Origin: Rhodopseudomonas telluris
GTDB lineage: Bacteria > Pseudomonadota > Alphaproteobacteria > Rhizobiales > Xanthobacteraceae
DNA length: 64,000 nt
Direction: 5' to 3'
Assembly (NCBI RefSeq): GCF_042432815.1
Contig: NZ_JBHLWM010000004.1
Location: 1 to 64,000, forward strand
Part shown: positions 51,345 to 59,990 of the stretch, piece by piece
Position numbering within the stretch: position 1 is the first letter of the stretch
How the letters are laid out: each line of letters starts with the position of its first letter
The notes under the pieces: generated by a model
The model's input: the letters and a program-made list of their open reading frames with translations, nothing else
What the model was told of the DNA's origin: nothing
The model's database searches: none
Program-made: the position numbers and the translations under genes

Positions 51345-52181
51345 ATGTTCGAAGAAGGTCTGCTCGCCGGCAAACGCATTCTGATCACCGGTGGTGGCTC
51401 GGGGCTCGGCGCCGCGATGGCGCGGCGGTTCGCAGCGCTCGGCGCATCGCTGGTGCTGTGCGGGCGGCGCGAGCAGATGCTGCAGGACGTCGCCGCAGAG
51501 CTGCGCGCGCGCGGCACCGATGTGACGACGCATCGCTGCGACGTCCGCGATGCCGACGCGGTCGAGGCGATGCTCGATGCGATCTGGCGCGAGGCGCCGC
51601 TCGACGTGCTGGTCAACAACGCGGCCGCGACCTTCATCGCCCAGACCGAGCATCTGTCCGCGCGCGCCGCCGATGCGATTCTGGCGCCGACGCTGCACGG
51701 CGCGCTGTACTGCACCCTCGGCGCCGGTCGCCGCTGGATCGACGTGGAACGGCCCGGCGTAGTGCTCAGCATTCTGTCCACCTCGACCATCACCGGCCGC
51801 GCCTTCACGGTGCCGTCCGCGATGGCGAAGTCGGCGCTGCTGGCGATGACCAAGAGCCTCGCGGTGGAATGGGGGCCGAAGCGCATCCGCACGGTGGCGA
51901 TCGCGCCCGGCGCGTTTCCGACGCCCGGCGCTTCCGCGCAGTTGCAGCCGCAGGGGCGGAGTGCCGATCCGGCCTCGCGCGCACCCGTCGGCCGTGTCGG
52001 CAGCCACGACGAGCTTGCCGATCTCGCCAGCTTCCTGATCTCGGATCGCGCTGGCTTCATCACCGGCGAGATGGTCGTGCAGGACGGCGGCGCGCATCTG
52101 CGCTCGTCCGGCGCCGAGGATCTGCTCGCCTGGAGCGACGCCGACTGGTCCGCGCATCGCGCCGCCCGCGTGAAGTCCTGA
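51345..52181 (+). CDS. SDR family oxidoreductase, 2,4-dienoyl-CoA reductase-like
   Basis: The 278-residue protein has the cofactor motif ITGGGSGLGAAMARRF near residues 15-30, VLCGRREQML favouring NADPH, and NNAAATF. AMAKSALLAMTKSLAVEWG contains the conserved lysine. The usual active-site tyrosine position reads as valine-proline-serine before AMAKS (FTVPSAMAKS), a deviation also seen in dienoyl-CoA reductases, which lack the classical YxxxK. AGGGAGG sits six bases before the ATG. Fatty-acid degradation is the likely context. Confidence 0.82.
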   Translation: MFEEGLLAGKRILITGGGSGLGAAMARRFAALGASLVLCGRREQMLQDVAAELRARGTDVTTHRCDVRDADAVEAMLDAIWREAPLDVLVNNAAATFIAQTEHLSARAADAILAPTLHGALYCTLGAGRRWIDVERPGVVLSILSTSTITGRAFTVPSAMAKSALLAMTKSLAVEWGPKRIRTVAIAPGAFPTPGASAQLQPQGRSADPASRAPVGRVGSHDELADLASFLISDRAGFITGEMVVQDGGAHLRSSGAEDLLAWSDADWSAHRAARVKS

Positions 52182-52336
52182 AGGTACGGCAGCGACCCGC
52201 GAGAGGCGCAAAACCGCGGCAAAGCGGCGGTTCGGCGGCTTTTCCGAATCGTCCGGCCCGGCTATTCCGGATGGTGTGAACAGCCCCTGGCCGCAAGCCA
52301 TTTTGCAGTCACAATGATAAGGGACCAGACTTGCCC

Positions 52337-52930
52337 ATGAACCTGAGGCGAATGCTGATTGCCGCGATGGCGGGACTGGTGGGCTGCGGCGCGACAAGCG
52401 TTGCGATGGCGGCTCCTGCGTCCAAGGGAAAGTCGTCGACCTCCGAGGCCCGGCCCGCGGCCACCGGCAGCGTCGTCGGGGCCGAGCCGACCCTGATCGG
52501 GCAGTTCGGCACCTGGGGCGCCTACATGGCGGCGCCCAACGGCAAGAAGGTCTGCTTCGTGCTCGCCAAGCCGTCGTCGTCCAAGACCACGCCTGCGGGC
52601 CGGCCACGCGACCCGGCCTATGCGTTCATCTCGACCCGTCCGGCCGAGAAGGTGGTCAACGAAGTCTCGGTGATGATCGGCTATCCGCTGAAGCCGGGCT
52701 CGGAATCCACCATGGAAGTCGGCGGCGCGTCGTTCGCGATGTACACCCAGGGCGACGGCATCTGGATCAAGAATGCCGCCGAGGAAGACCGGTTGGTCGA
52801 GGCGCTGCGCAAGGCGCCGGAAGTCACCGTGAAGGGCGTTTCCGCCAAGGGAACCGCGACCACCGACGTGTTTTCGCTGAAGGGGCTTGCCCAGGCGCTC
52901 GACAAAGTCGCGCAGAACTGCGGCGGCTGA
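52337..52930 (+). CDS. Invasion-associated locus B (IalB) family exported protein
   Basis: The 197-residue protein has a signal peptide (MLIAAMAGLVGCGATSVAMA) and an IalB-like domain: IGQFGTWGAYMAAPNGKKVCF, then KTTPAGRPRDPAYAFISTRP and SMEVGG-like ESTMEVGGASF. A final cysteine (AQNCGG) may pair with the one at VCF. In non-pathogenic alphaproteobacteria its role is unknown. The ATG at 52337 is chosen over a TTG two codons earlier. Confidence 0.85.
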   Translation: MNLRRMLIAAMAGLVGCGATSVAMAAPASKGKSSTSEARPAATGSVVGAEPTLIGQFGTWGAYMAAPNGKKVCFVLAKPSSSKTTPAGRPRDPAYAFISTRPAEKVVNEVSVMIGYPLKPGSESTMEVGGASFAMYTQGDGIWIKNAAEEDRLVEALRKAPEVTVKGVSAKGTATTDVFSLKGLAQALDKVAQNCGG

Positions 52931-53030
52931 GGCTGCCCGATCGGCTTCTGCTGCGATTCGCGGCTTTGCAGAACGGTCGAAAACGCTTATCTGACAGATG
53001 ATTTTGAGACGCGGATGCCCCGCGTCGGTA

Positions 53031-53136
53031 CCTCATGGTGCGGAGCCCGCGTGAGCGGGCTTCTCGATACCCTGAGAGTGTGACCGACCTCATCCTTTGA
53101 GACGCGGCCTTCGGCCGCTCCTCGGGCTGAGGATGC
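53031..53136. repeat. Family C palindromic repeat, copy 2
   Basis: CCTCATGGTGCGGAGCCCGC, GTGAGCGGGCTTCTCGATACC is followed by CCTCATCCTTTGAGACGC, GGCCTTCGGCCGCTCCTCGGG and CTGAGGATG. Each half has a GC hairpin flanked by CTCAT and CTCG motifs, as in the copy at 44493-44600. It lies upstream of rlmN. Confidence 0.75.
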
Positions 53137-53179
53137 TGTGCTTGTTGCGGGCCGACCGGCCCGCCTGAACCGGACCGCC

Positions 53180-54373
53180 ATGACCCTCGCCGCCGCGCCG
53201 CTCGAAAAGACCCCGCTCGAAACCTACGTGCCGCCGGCGAAGCCCTCGCTGGTCGGGCTGTCGCGGGCCGAGATCGCCGACAAGCTCGGCAGCATCGGCG
53301 TCGCACCGCCGCAGCGCAAGATGCGGGCGCAGCAGCTCTGGCACTGGATGTATGTCCGCGGCGCCAAGGATTTCGCGGAGATGACCAACGTCTCCAAGGA
53401 CATGCGTGCGCAGCTCGCCGAGCATTTCACCGTCGATCGTCCCGAAGTGGTCGCCGAGCAGATCTCCGCCGACGGCACCCGCAAATGGCTGCTACGGCTG
53501 CCGAGCGGCGACGACTTACAGAAGGCCCACGAGGTCGAGTGCGTCTACATCCCGGAGACCGACCGCGGCACGCTGTGCGTCTCGAGCCAGGTCGGCTGCA
53601 CGCTGAACTGCTCGTTCTGTCACACCGGCACCCAGCGGCTGGTGCGCAACCTCACGCCCGGCGAGATCGTCGGTCAGGTGATGGTGGCGCGCGACCGGCT
53701 CAATGATTGGGTCGATCGCGAAACGCCGAACGGCAACCGCCTCGTCACCAACATCGTGATGATGGGAATGGGCGAGCCCTTGTACAATTTCGACGCGGTG
53801 CGCGACGCGCTGCTGATCGTCACCGACAACGAGGGCATCGGCATTTCGCGGCGGCGGGTGACGCTGTCCACCTCGGGTGTGGTGCCGAACATCAAGCGCA
53901 CCGGCGACGAAATCGGCGTGATGCTGGCGATCTCGCTACATGCGGTCCGCGACGAGCTCCGCGACGAACTGGTGCCGCTGAACCGCAAATATCCGCTGAA
54001 GGAACTGCTGCAGGCGTGCCGCGACTATCCGGGCGCCTCCAACGCGCGCCGCATCACCTTCGAATACGTGATGCTGAAGGGCGTTAACGACTCGCTCGAC
54101 GATGCGCGGCGGCTGGTGCAACTGCTCAAGGGCATTCCGGCCAAGATCAATCTGATCCCGTTCAACCCGTGGCCCGGCTCGAAATACGAGTGCTCGGACT
54201 GGGACCAGATCGAGAAGTTCTCGGAATACGTCTTCAACGCCGGCTATTCGTCCCCGGTCCGCACCCCGCGCGGCCGCGATATTCTGGCGGCGTGCGGGCA
54301 GCTGAAGTCCGAGACGGAGAAGCTGTCGGTCCGCGAGCGCGATGCGCTGCGCGCGATGGCGATGACGGACTGA
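53180..54373 (+). CDS. rlmN: Dual-specificity 23S rRNA/tRNA adenine C2 methyltransferase
   Basis: The 397-residue radical SAM enzyme methylates A2503 of 23S rRNA and A37 of some tRNAs. The iron-sulphur CxxxCxxC motif is in GCTLNCSFCHTG near residues 139-150, followed by MMGMGEPLYNF and STSGVVPNIKR. The resolving cysteine near the C-terminus is in ILAACGQL. The ATG at 53180 is the family start. A family C repeat lies between it and the IalB gene. Confidence 0.96.
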   Translation: MTLAAAPLEKTPLETYVPPAKPSLVGLSRAEIADKLGSIGVAPPQRKMRAQQLWHWMYVRGAKDFAEMTNVSKDMRAQLAEHFTVDRPEVVAEQISADGTRKWLLRLPSGDDLQKAHEVECVYIPETDRGTLCVSSQVGCTLNCSFCHTGTQRLVRNLTPGEIVGQVMVARDRLNDWVDRETPNGNRLVTNIVMMGMGEPLYNFDAVRDALLIVTDNEGIGISRRRVTLSTSGVVPNIKRTGDEIGVMLAISLHAVRDELRDELVPLNRKYPLKELLQACRDYPGASNARRITFEYVMLKGVNDSLDDARRLVQLLKGIPAKINLIPFNPWPGSKYECSDWDQIEKFSEYVFNAGYSSPVRTPRGRDILAACGQLKSETEKLSVRERDALRAMAMTD

Positions 54374-54399
54374 TGGGCGGCTTTGCCTCATCCCCGGCC

Positions 54400-54480
54400 G
54401 TCGTGCGCGGGCTTGACCCGCGCATCCATCTCCTTCGAATTCGAAGAGGATGGATTGCCGGGTCAAGCCCGGCAATGACG
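54400..54480. repeat. Family A dispersed palindromic repeat, copy 5
   Basis: GTCGTGCGCGGGCTTGACCC and GCGCATCCATC face GAGGATGGATTGCCGGGTC and AAGCCCGGCAATGACG. The central TTCGAATTCGAA is itself palindromic. It shares its TTGACC core with copy 4. It sits just after rlmN. Confidence 0.85.
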
Positions 54481-54515
54481 CTGGTTGTTTGGCGTTGGCG
54501 GCAACTAATAACCGC

Positions 54516-54550
54516 CGTCATGGCCGGGCTCGTCCCGGCCATCCACGTTT
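54516..54550. repeat. Family A half-element, copy 6
   Basis: Only the left hairpin is present: CGTCATGGCCGGG, CTCGTCCCGGCCATCCACGT. The expected AAGACGTGGATG right half is missing and a gene begins 23 bases later. It shows that a single hairpin can stand alone or that the element was truncated. Confidence 0.85.
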
Positions 54551-54572
54551 TGCCGACACGCGAAGGTGCATC

Positions 54573-55103
54573 ATGTCCCTGATCGGCCATCTGTTTGCGA
54601 TCGCGTTCGGTTTCCTGTTCGCGAGCATCGCCGCGGGAGTCATCGTGGTCGGGGCGATGCTGTTTCCCGAGATCAGCGCCGTCACCGACGCGCCGCTCGA
54701 TCAGGACACGATGAACATCGTGCTCGGCTTCGGCTTCATCTTCGTGTCCGGCTTCGCGCTGGTGCCGGCCCTGATCGTGGTGCTGGTCACCGAGGCGTTT
54801 TCGATCCGCAGCGCGCTGGCCTATGCGATCGGCGGCGGGCTGGTCGGGGTCGGCTGCTATCTCGGGCTGGTGCCGTTCGATCCGGCGACGCTGCATTTCG
54901 ACGGCATCGTCCGGCGGCATCTCGAAATCATGACCGGCGCCGGCATCGTCGGCGGCCTGGTGTACTGGCTGATCGCGGGCCGCAATGCCGGGCTGTGGCG
55001 CGATCCGCCGCGTTCGCGCGCGCCGCTGCAGGCGCCCCCCGGGCGCTCCCAATCTGCGCCCTCGCAGCCGACGCCGCCGGCCGCGCCGCCCCCTGCAGCG
55101 TAG
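54573..55103 (+). CDS. Four-helix membrane protein with proline-rich tail, unknown function
   Basis: The 176-residue protein has four hydrophobic segments in residues 1-140, for example IAFGFLFASIAAGVIVVGAM and FGFIFVSGFALVPALIVVLV. It ends in a disordered proline/alanine-rich tail (PPAAPPPAA). No family was recognised with confidence. It is followed 47 bases later by the PAP2 phosphatase gene on the same strand. Confidence 0.65.
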   Translation: MSLIGHLFAIAFGFLFASIAAGVIVVGAMLFPEISAVTDAPLDQDTMNIVLGFGFIFVSGFALVPALIVVLVTEAFSIRSALAYAIGGGLVGVGCYLGLVPFDPATLHFDGIVRRHLEIMTGAGIVGGLVYWLIAGRNAGLWRDPPRSRAPLQAPPGRSQSAPSQPTPPAAPPPAA

Positions 55104-55150
55104 CGTCGCGCCGGCTTTTCATCCCCCACCGCCTCGGCTAAACCCCCGCC

Positions 55151-55927
55151 ATGAACCGGACCGGACTTTTCATCGCGCTGGCGTTGTTCGCCGTGATCGG
55201 CCTGCTGTTCGGGCTCTATCCGGAGCTCGACATGCAGCTGGCGGCGCTGTTCTACGATCCCGCCACCAAGCGCTTCCCGATGAGCTCGGTCGGCCTCGCG
55301 GCGTTCTCGCGCGATGCCGCGATGTGGATCGCCTGGGCGTTCGCGGCGCCGTCGCTGGTCGCCTTCGTGGTCAAGATGGTGCGGCCCGACAGGCCGCTGC
55401 TGGTCAAGGGCCGCACCATGGCGTTCCTGCTGATCAGCATCATTCTGGCGGCCGGGATCCTCACCAATCTGACCTTCAAGACCCATTGGGGCCGGCCGCG
55501 CCCGGCCGCGGTCGCCGAATTCAACGGCCCGTGGCCATTCAAGGCGTGGTGGGATCCGCGCGGCGCCTGCCCGAAGAACTGCTCGTTCTTCTCCGGCGAG
55601 GGCGCCACCGCCTACTGGACCTTCGCGCCCGCGGCGCTGACGCCGCCCTCGGTCCGGCCCTATGCGTATGCGGCCGCCTTCGTGTTCGGCACCGTCACCA
55701 GCGGCCTGCGCATGGCGTTCGGCGGGCACTTTTTCACCGACGTGGCGATCGCCGGGCTGGTCACCTTCCTGGTGATCTGGCTGCTCTATGCCCTGATTTA
55801 CCGCTGGGCCTGGAGCCGGACCAGCGATGCGGCGATCGATGCAGCCCTGACGCGCGCATTCTGGCCGCTGTACCGTTGGCGGCAAAAGCGCCGCGGCCAC
55901 GACGTCGGCCCCGCGCCGGCCGTCTAG
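55151..55927 (+). CDS. PAP2 superfamily membrane phosphatase
   Basis: The 258-residue protein has about six helices and the three PAP2 phosphatase blocks: KTHWGRPRP, then SFFSGEGATAYW at the place of PSGH, then GLRMAFGGHFFTDV carrying the nucleophilic histidine and aspartate. The second block has glutamate instead of histidine, and the third has LR for SR, a variant seen in some alphaproteobacterial lipid phosphatases. Candidate substrates are lipid A 1-phosphate, phosphatidylglycerophosphate or undecaprenyl pyrophosphate. Confidence 0.85.
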   Translation: MNRTGLFIALALFAVIGLLFGLYPELDMQLAALFYDPATKRFPMSSVGLAAFSRDAAMWIAWAFAAPSLVAFVVKMVRPDRPLLVKGRTMAFLLISIILAAGILTNLTFKTHWGRPRPAAVAEFNGPWPFKAWWDPRGACPKNCSFFSGEGATAYWTFAPAALTPPSVRPYAYAAAFVFGTVTSGLRMAFGGHFFTDVAIAGLVTFLVIWLLYALIYRWAWSRTSDAAIDAALTRAFWPLYRWRQKRRGHDVGPAPAV

Positions 55928-56016
55928 ACCGCGATACCAGCGATTAAACGCGTGCCCGGCGGCACGAAGTTTGGTATGCGCGCAGCCGAAACCCGCCTCT
56001 GTCGATTGGAAGCTCC

Positions 56017-57354
56017 ATGACCACCATCCTGAAAAGCCTGCCCAAAGGCGAAAACGTCGGTATCGCGTTCTCGGGCGGGCTCGACACCAGCGCGGCGCTG
56101 CTGTGGATGAAGCAGAAGGGCGCCAAGGTGTTCGCCTATACGGCAAACCTGGGGCAGCCCGACGAGGCCGATTACGACGCGATCCCCCGCAAGGCGATGG
56201 AGTTCGGCGCCGAGAAGGCCCGCCTGGTCGACTGCCGCACCCAGCTCGTCCACGAGGGCATCGCGGCGATCCAGGCCGGCGCGTTCCATGTCTCGACCGG
56301 CGGCATCGCTTACTTCAACACGACCCCGCTCGGCCGCGCCGTCACCGGCACCATGCTGGTATCGGCGATGCAGGAAGACGGCGTCAACATCTGGGGCGAC
56401 GGCTCGACCTACAAGGGCAACGACATCGAGCGGTTCTATCGTTACGGGCTGCTGACCAATCCGTCGCTACGCATCTACAAGCCGTGGCTCGATCAGCAGT
56501 TCATCGACGAACTCGGCGGCCGCGCCGAGATGTCGGCGTTCATGACCGCCAACGGCTTCGCCTACAAGATGAGCGCCGAGAAGGCGTACTCGACCGACAG
56601 CAATCTGCTCGGCGCGACGCACGAGGCCAAGGATCTCGAGCAACTCGATTCCGGCATCAAGATCGTCAACCCGATCATGGGCGTGCCGTTCTGGCGCGAG
56701 GATTGCGCCGTGAAGGCGGAAGCGGTCACGGTGCGATTCGAGGAAGGCCAGCCGGTCGCGCTCAACGGCAAGACCTTCAGCGACGCGGTAGCGCTGTTCT
56801 ACGAAGCGAATGCGATCGGCGGCCGCCACGGCCTCGGCATGAGCGATCAGATCGAGAACCGCATCATCGAGGCCAAGAGCCGCGGCATCTACGAGGCGCC
56901 CGGCATGGCGCTGCTGCACATCGCCTATGAGCGGCTGGTCACCGGCATCCACAACGAAGACACCATCGAGCAGTATCGCATCAACGGCATGAAGCTCGGC
57001 CGCTTGTTGTATCAGGGCCGCTGGTTCGACTCGCAGGCGCTGATGCTGCGCGAGACCGCGCAGCGCTGGGTCGCGCGCGCCATCACCGGCGAGGTCACGC
57101 TGGAGCTGCGCCGCGGCAACGACTACTCGCTGGTCAACACGCAGAGCCCGAACCTGACCTACGCGCCGGAGCGGCTCAGCATGGAGAAGGTCGAGGACGC
57201 GCCGTTCACGCCGGCCGATCGCATCGGCCAACTCACCATGCGCAACCTCGACATCGCCGACACCCGCACCAAGCTCGGCCTCTACGCCAAGAGCGGTCTG
57301 CTGTTGGCCGGCGAAGGCACGCACATTCCGAAGCTGGAAAGCGATAAGGGCTGA
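56017..57354 (+). CDS. argG: Argininosuccinate synthase
   Basis: The 445-residue enzyme joins citrulline and aspartate with ATP in arginine synthesis. The PP-loop motif AFSGGLDTSAALLW is at residues 18-31. Its length and ANLGQPDEADYDAIPRKA place it in the longer E. coli-like subgroup (type 2) rather than the ~400-residue form common in alphaproteobacteria. STGGIAYFNTTPLGRAVTG fits the same subgroup. It is monocistronic, with a palindromic repeat downstream. Confidence 0.96.
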   Translation: MTTILKSLPKGENVGIAFSGGLDTSAALLWMKQKGAKVFAYTANLGQPDEADYDAIPRKAMEFGAEKARLVDCRTQLVHEGIAAIQAGAFHVSTGGIAYFNTTPLGRAVTGTMLVSAMQEDGVNIWGDGSTYKGNDIERFYRYGLLTNPSLRIYKPWLDQQFIDELGGRAEMSAFMTANGFAYKMSAEKAYSTDSNLLGATHEAKDLEQLDSGIKIVNPIMGVPFWREDCAVKAEAVTVRFEEGQPVALNGKTFSDAVALFYEANAIGGRHGLGMSDQIENRIIEAKSRGIYEAPGMALLHIAYERLVTGIHNEDTIEQYRINGMKLGRLLYQGRWFDSQALMLRETAQRWVARAITGEVTLELRRGNDYSLVNTQSPNLTYAPERLSMEKVEDAPFTPADRIGQLTMRNLDIADTRTKLGLYAKSGLLLAGEGTHIPKLESDKG

Positions 57355-57363
57355 CGCCCCACG

Positions 57364-57490
57364 ACGTCATTCCGGGGCGTTCGCGCAGCGAGCGAACCCG
57401 GAATCTCGCAATTGTTGAACGACAGACAGTGCCCCGACCATCGGGATCCCGGGTTCGTACGAGCTGACGCTCGCGCGCCCCGGAACGACG
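57364..57490. repeat. Family D palindromic repeat
   Basis: CGTCATTCCGGGGCG, TTCGCGCAGCGAGCGAACCC and GGAATCTCG form the left part. The right part reads GATCCCGGGTTCGTACGAGC, TGACGCTCGCGCGCCCCGG and AACGACG. Outer ends are complementary (CCGGGGCG with CGCCCCGG) across about 100 bases. It lies between convergent argG and the nuclease-like gene. Confidence 0.8.
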
Positions 57491-57557
57491 GTTGTCGGAG
57501 AAGCACGCGGTCGAGCGGCTCGGCCCCGCGGCGCAGACGCCGCGTACTAAAAACTGC

Positions 57558-58139
57558 CTATCGCGTTCCGCACCAGCCTTCGCGATGCCCGCCGCCGTAA
57601 GCCCGCGCGTAGCCGCCCTCGAGTAACGCCGCCGAGACGTTCGGCGAGCGCTTCGTGGCGACGTCTGCGACGACGCGGCCTTCGTATTTGTCGGGGCCGA
57701 TGTTGTAGATCGCGACTTCACCCTGGCGCAGCAGATTGCGCAACGCGTCCTTGGCGGCTTCGGCGAGTTGCAGTTCCTTGGCGCATTGCGCCTTCAGCTC
57801 CGGCGCGTCGATGCCGCGCAGCCGCACGCGGGTGACGAGGTCGTGCCCGGGCAGCATATGGACGCGCGCCTCGAAGGTGTCGCCGTCGATCGTGTAAAGC
57901 ACGTCGACCGGATGCCGGATGGTCGGATTGCCCGCCCGCCGCCACACTGCTTCGGCGTCTTGCGGATTGGCCTGAGAGATCGGCGGCCTGGTCCACGGCC
58001 AATGGATCCAGTGCCGCGCCGGCAGCATCGTCCCGGCCGCGATGCCGAGCACGAAAACCCAGGGCAGGATCGACGACATCCGTCCGCGCCATGGCAGGCG
58101 CGCGATCGGGACGCGATTCGGGCGGGGACGGAAGGACAT
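57558..58139 (-). CDS. Thermonuclease-like (SNase fold) membrane-anchored protein
   Basis: The 193-residue protein has an N-terminal helix (SSILPWVFVLGIAAGTML) and an SNase domain: DVLYTIDGDTFEARVHM, TRVRLRGIDAPELKAQCAKE and a final ALLEGGYARAYGG. The catalytic arginine-glutamate set is partly visible in RLRGIDAPE. The active domain would face the periplasm. It is a degenerate or divergent nuclease, so activity is not assured. Confidence 0.82.
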   Translation of the reverse strand: MSFRPRPNRVPIARLPWRGRMSSILPWVFVLGIAAGTMLPARHWIHWPWTRPPISQANPQDAEAVWRRAGNPTIRHPVDVLYTIDGDTFEARVHMLPGHDLVTRVRLRGIDAPELKAQCAKELQLAEAAKDALRNLLRQGEVAIYNIGPDKYEGRVVADVATKRSPNVSAALLEGGYARAYGGGHREGWCGTR

Positions 58140-58256
58140 GGTTCGACGTTAGCGCGAGTCGGGCCGCGCAAGCAGCGAACCGCAATCATCGATTGCAGAA
58201 ATTGCGTGCCGGCAAATTCGTTGGGAGGTGTTGCGACGGCCGCGCCACTCGGCCGT

Positions 58257-58475
58257 TCAGAAATCCGACGCGATGCCCTTCACTTCCCAGTCGCCAAAGC
58301 GGGTCGGCTCGGGGCCTTTCGGACCCTGGAACTCCTTGGCGCGGGCTTCGGCGTGGCGGGCGGCTTCGACGCGACGGGCTTCGGCTTCCGCCAGCGCGCG
58401 CTTGGCCGCCTCCGGCAATTCCTTGCGCGGAGCTTCGGCAGCGGCGGGCGGGGTTTTCGGGTCTGCGTCGGTCAT
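58257..58475 (-). CDS. SDHAF4-like succinate dehydrogenase assembly factor (DUF1674)
   Basis: The 72-residue protein has a charged helical N-terminal half and ends with the signature PTRFGDWEVKGIASDF. That matches the conserved tail of mitochondrial SDHAF4, which binds flavinylated SdhA before complex II assembly. The bacterial homologue is common in alphaproteobacteria. No sdh gene is in the window. It is divergent from rsmB. Confidence 0.85.
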   Translation of the reverse strand: MTDADPKTPPAAAEAPRKELPEAAKRALAEAEARRVEAARHAEARAKEFQGPKGPEPTRFGDWEVKGIASDF

Positions 58476-58637
58476 GGCTCGGCCTTTCGTCGTTCCCGCG
58501 ATCTAAGTCCCGTTATCCTCAGACGCAACATCCGGGCTGTGGCGATTCTTAGAATCGGCATATTCGCCTGCCATCCCTTGCCGGCGCCGCATCTCAGAGC
58601 GCGCGGCATCGTCCCTCCAGTGTGATACCTTTCCCTC

Positions 58638-59990
58638 ATGCCTGCTCCAAGATTCGCCCAGCCGTCCGAAGTGCCGGGGCTCGCCGCACGCCGGGTCGCC
58701 GCCGATATTCTGGATGGCGTTCTCGGCAAGCGCCGCACGCTCGACGAACAGCTGGAGGGGCCGGCTGCGCATCCGGGACTGAAGACCCTGGCGGACCGCG
58801 ACCGCGCGCTGATGCGGCGGCTGGTCGCGACGATTCTGCGCCGGCTCGGCACGCTCGATCATGTACTGGCCCGGATGCTGGATCGCGGTGTGCCGACCGA
58901 TGCGCCGCGGGCGCGCAGCGCGCTGCTGATCGGCGCCGCGCAGATTCTCTGGATGGACGTGCCGGATCACGCCGCCGTCGATCTGTCGGTGCGGCTGGTG
59001 CAGTCCGACCGCCGTGGCGCAAAATATACCGGCCTCGTCAACGCCGTGCTGCGGCGCTGCGCCCGCGAGGGCCAGCCGCTGGTGGACGAGGTCGCCGGCC
59101 AGGCGCTGGATGTGCCGCAATGGCTCATGGCGCGCTGGAGCGCGCATTACGGTGAAGACGCCGCGCGCGCCATTGCGGTGGCGATCAGCCATGAGCCGTC
59201 GCTCGACATCACGGTCAAATCCGATCCGGCGCATTGGGCCGGCCGGCTGTACGGCGAGATGCTGCCGACCGGCACGGTGCGGACGCTGTTGCAGGGCTCG
59301 GTGAAGATGCTGCCGGGCTTCGACGATGGCCAATGGTGGGTGCAGGACGCCGCGGCGGCACTGCCGGCACGGCTGTTCGGCGATCTCGCCGGCAAGGCGG
59401 TGGCCGATCTGTGCGCCGCGCCGGGCGGCAAGACCGCCCAACTGGCGCAGGCCGGTGCCCGCGTCAGCGCAATCGACCGCTCGCCCGCCCGCGTCGCGCG
59501 GCTGCGCGAAAATCTGGCGCGGCTGTCGCTCGAGGCCGAGACCAGCGTCGCCGACGCCACCGAATGGCGGGCCGATGCGCCCGGCAGTTTCGATGGCGTG
59601 CTGGTCGACGCGCCCTGCGCCTCGACCGGTACGATTCGCCGCCATCCCGATGTCGCCTGGCTGAAGCAGGAGGCCGATATCGGCGCGCTGGCGGCGGTGC
59701 AGAACCGGTTGCTGCACAAGGCGGCGGCGCTGCTGCGGCCCGGCGGCACGCTGGTGTACTGCACCTGTTCGCTGGAGCCCGAAGAGGGCGAGCAGGCGAT
59801 CGCCAAGCTGCTCGCCGAGGAGCCGGGCATGCGCCGCGTCCCGGTGGCGCCCGACGAGGTCGCCGGCCTCGCCGAATTCATCACGCCGGAGGGCGATGTG
59901 CGGACGCTGCCGTCGCACCTGCCTCATGCCGATCCGCGGCTCGCCGGAGTCGACGGCTTTTACGCGGCGCGGCTGACGAAGTCTCTGTAA
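58638..59990 (+). CDS. rsmB: 16S rRNA m5C methyltransferase RsmB-like
   Basis: The 450-residue protein joins an N-terminal NusB-like RNA-binding domain (about 1-150, with AARRVAADILDGVLG) to a NOL1/NOP2/Sun methyltransferase domain. The SAM motif is VADLCAAPGGKTAQLAQAGA. The two catalytic cysteines are in DAPCASTGTIRRHPD and LVYCTCSLEPEEGEQ. The expected product is m5C967 in 16S rRNA. The gene order rsmB, heparinase-like, purH is typical of this bacterial group. Confidence 0.94.
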   Translation: MPAPRFAQPSEVPGLAARRVAADILDGVLGKRRTLDEQLEGPAAHPGLKTLADRDRALMRRLVATILRRLGTLDHVLARMLDRGVPTDAPRARSALLIGAAQILWMDVPDHAAVDLSVRLVQSDRRGAKYTGLVNAVLRRCAREGQPLVDEVAGQALDVPQWLMARWSAHYGEDAARAIAVAISHEPSLDITVKSDPAHWAGRLYGEMLPTGTVRTLLQGSVKMLPGFDDGQWWVQDAAAALPARLFGDLAGKAVADLCAAPGGKTAQLAQAGARVSAIDRSPARVARLRENLARLSLEAETSVADATEWRADAPGSFDGVLVDAPCASTGTIRRHPDVAWLKQEADIGALAAVQNRLLHKAAALLRPGGTLVYCTCSLEPEEGEQAIAKLLAEEPGMRRVPVAPDEVAGLAEFITPEGDVRTLPSHLPHADPRLAGVDGFYAARLTKSL

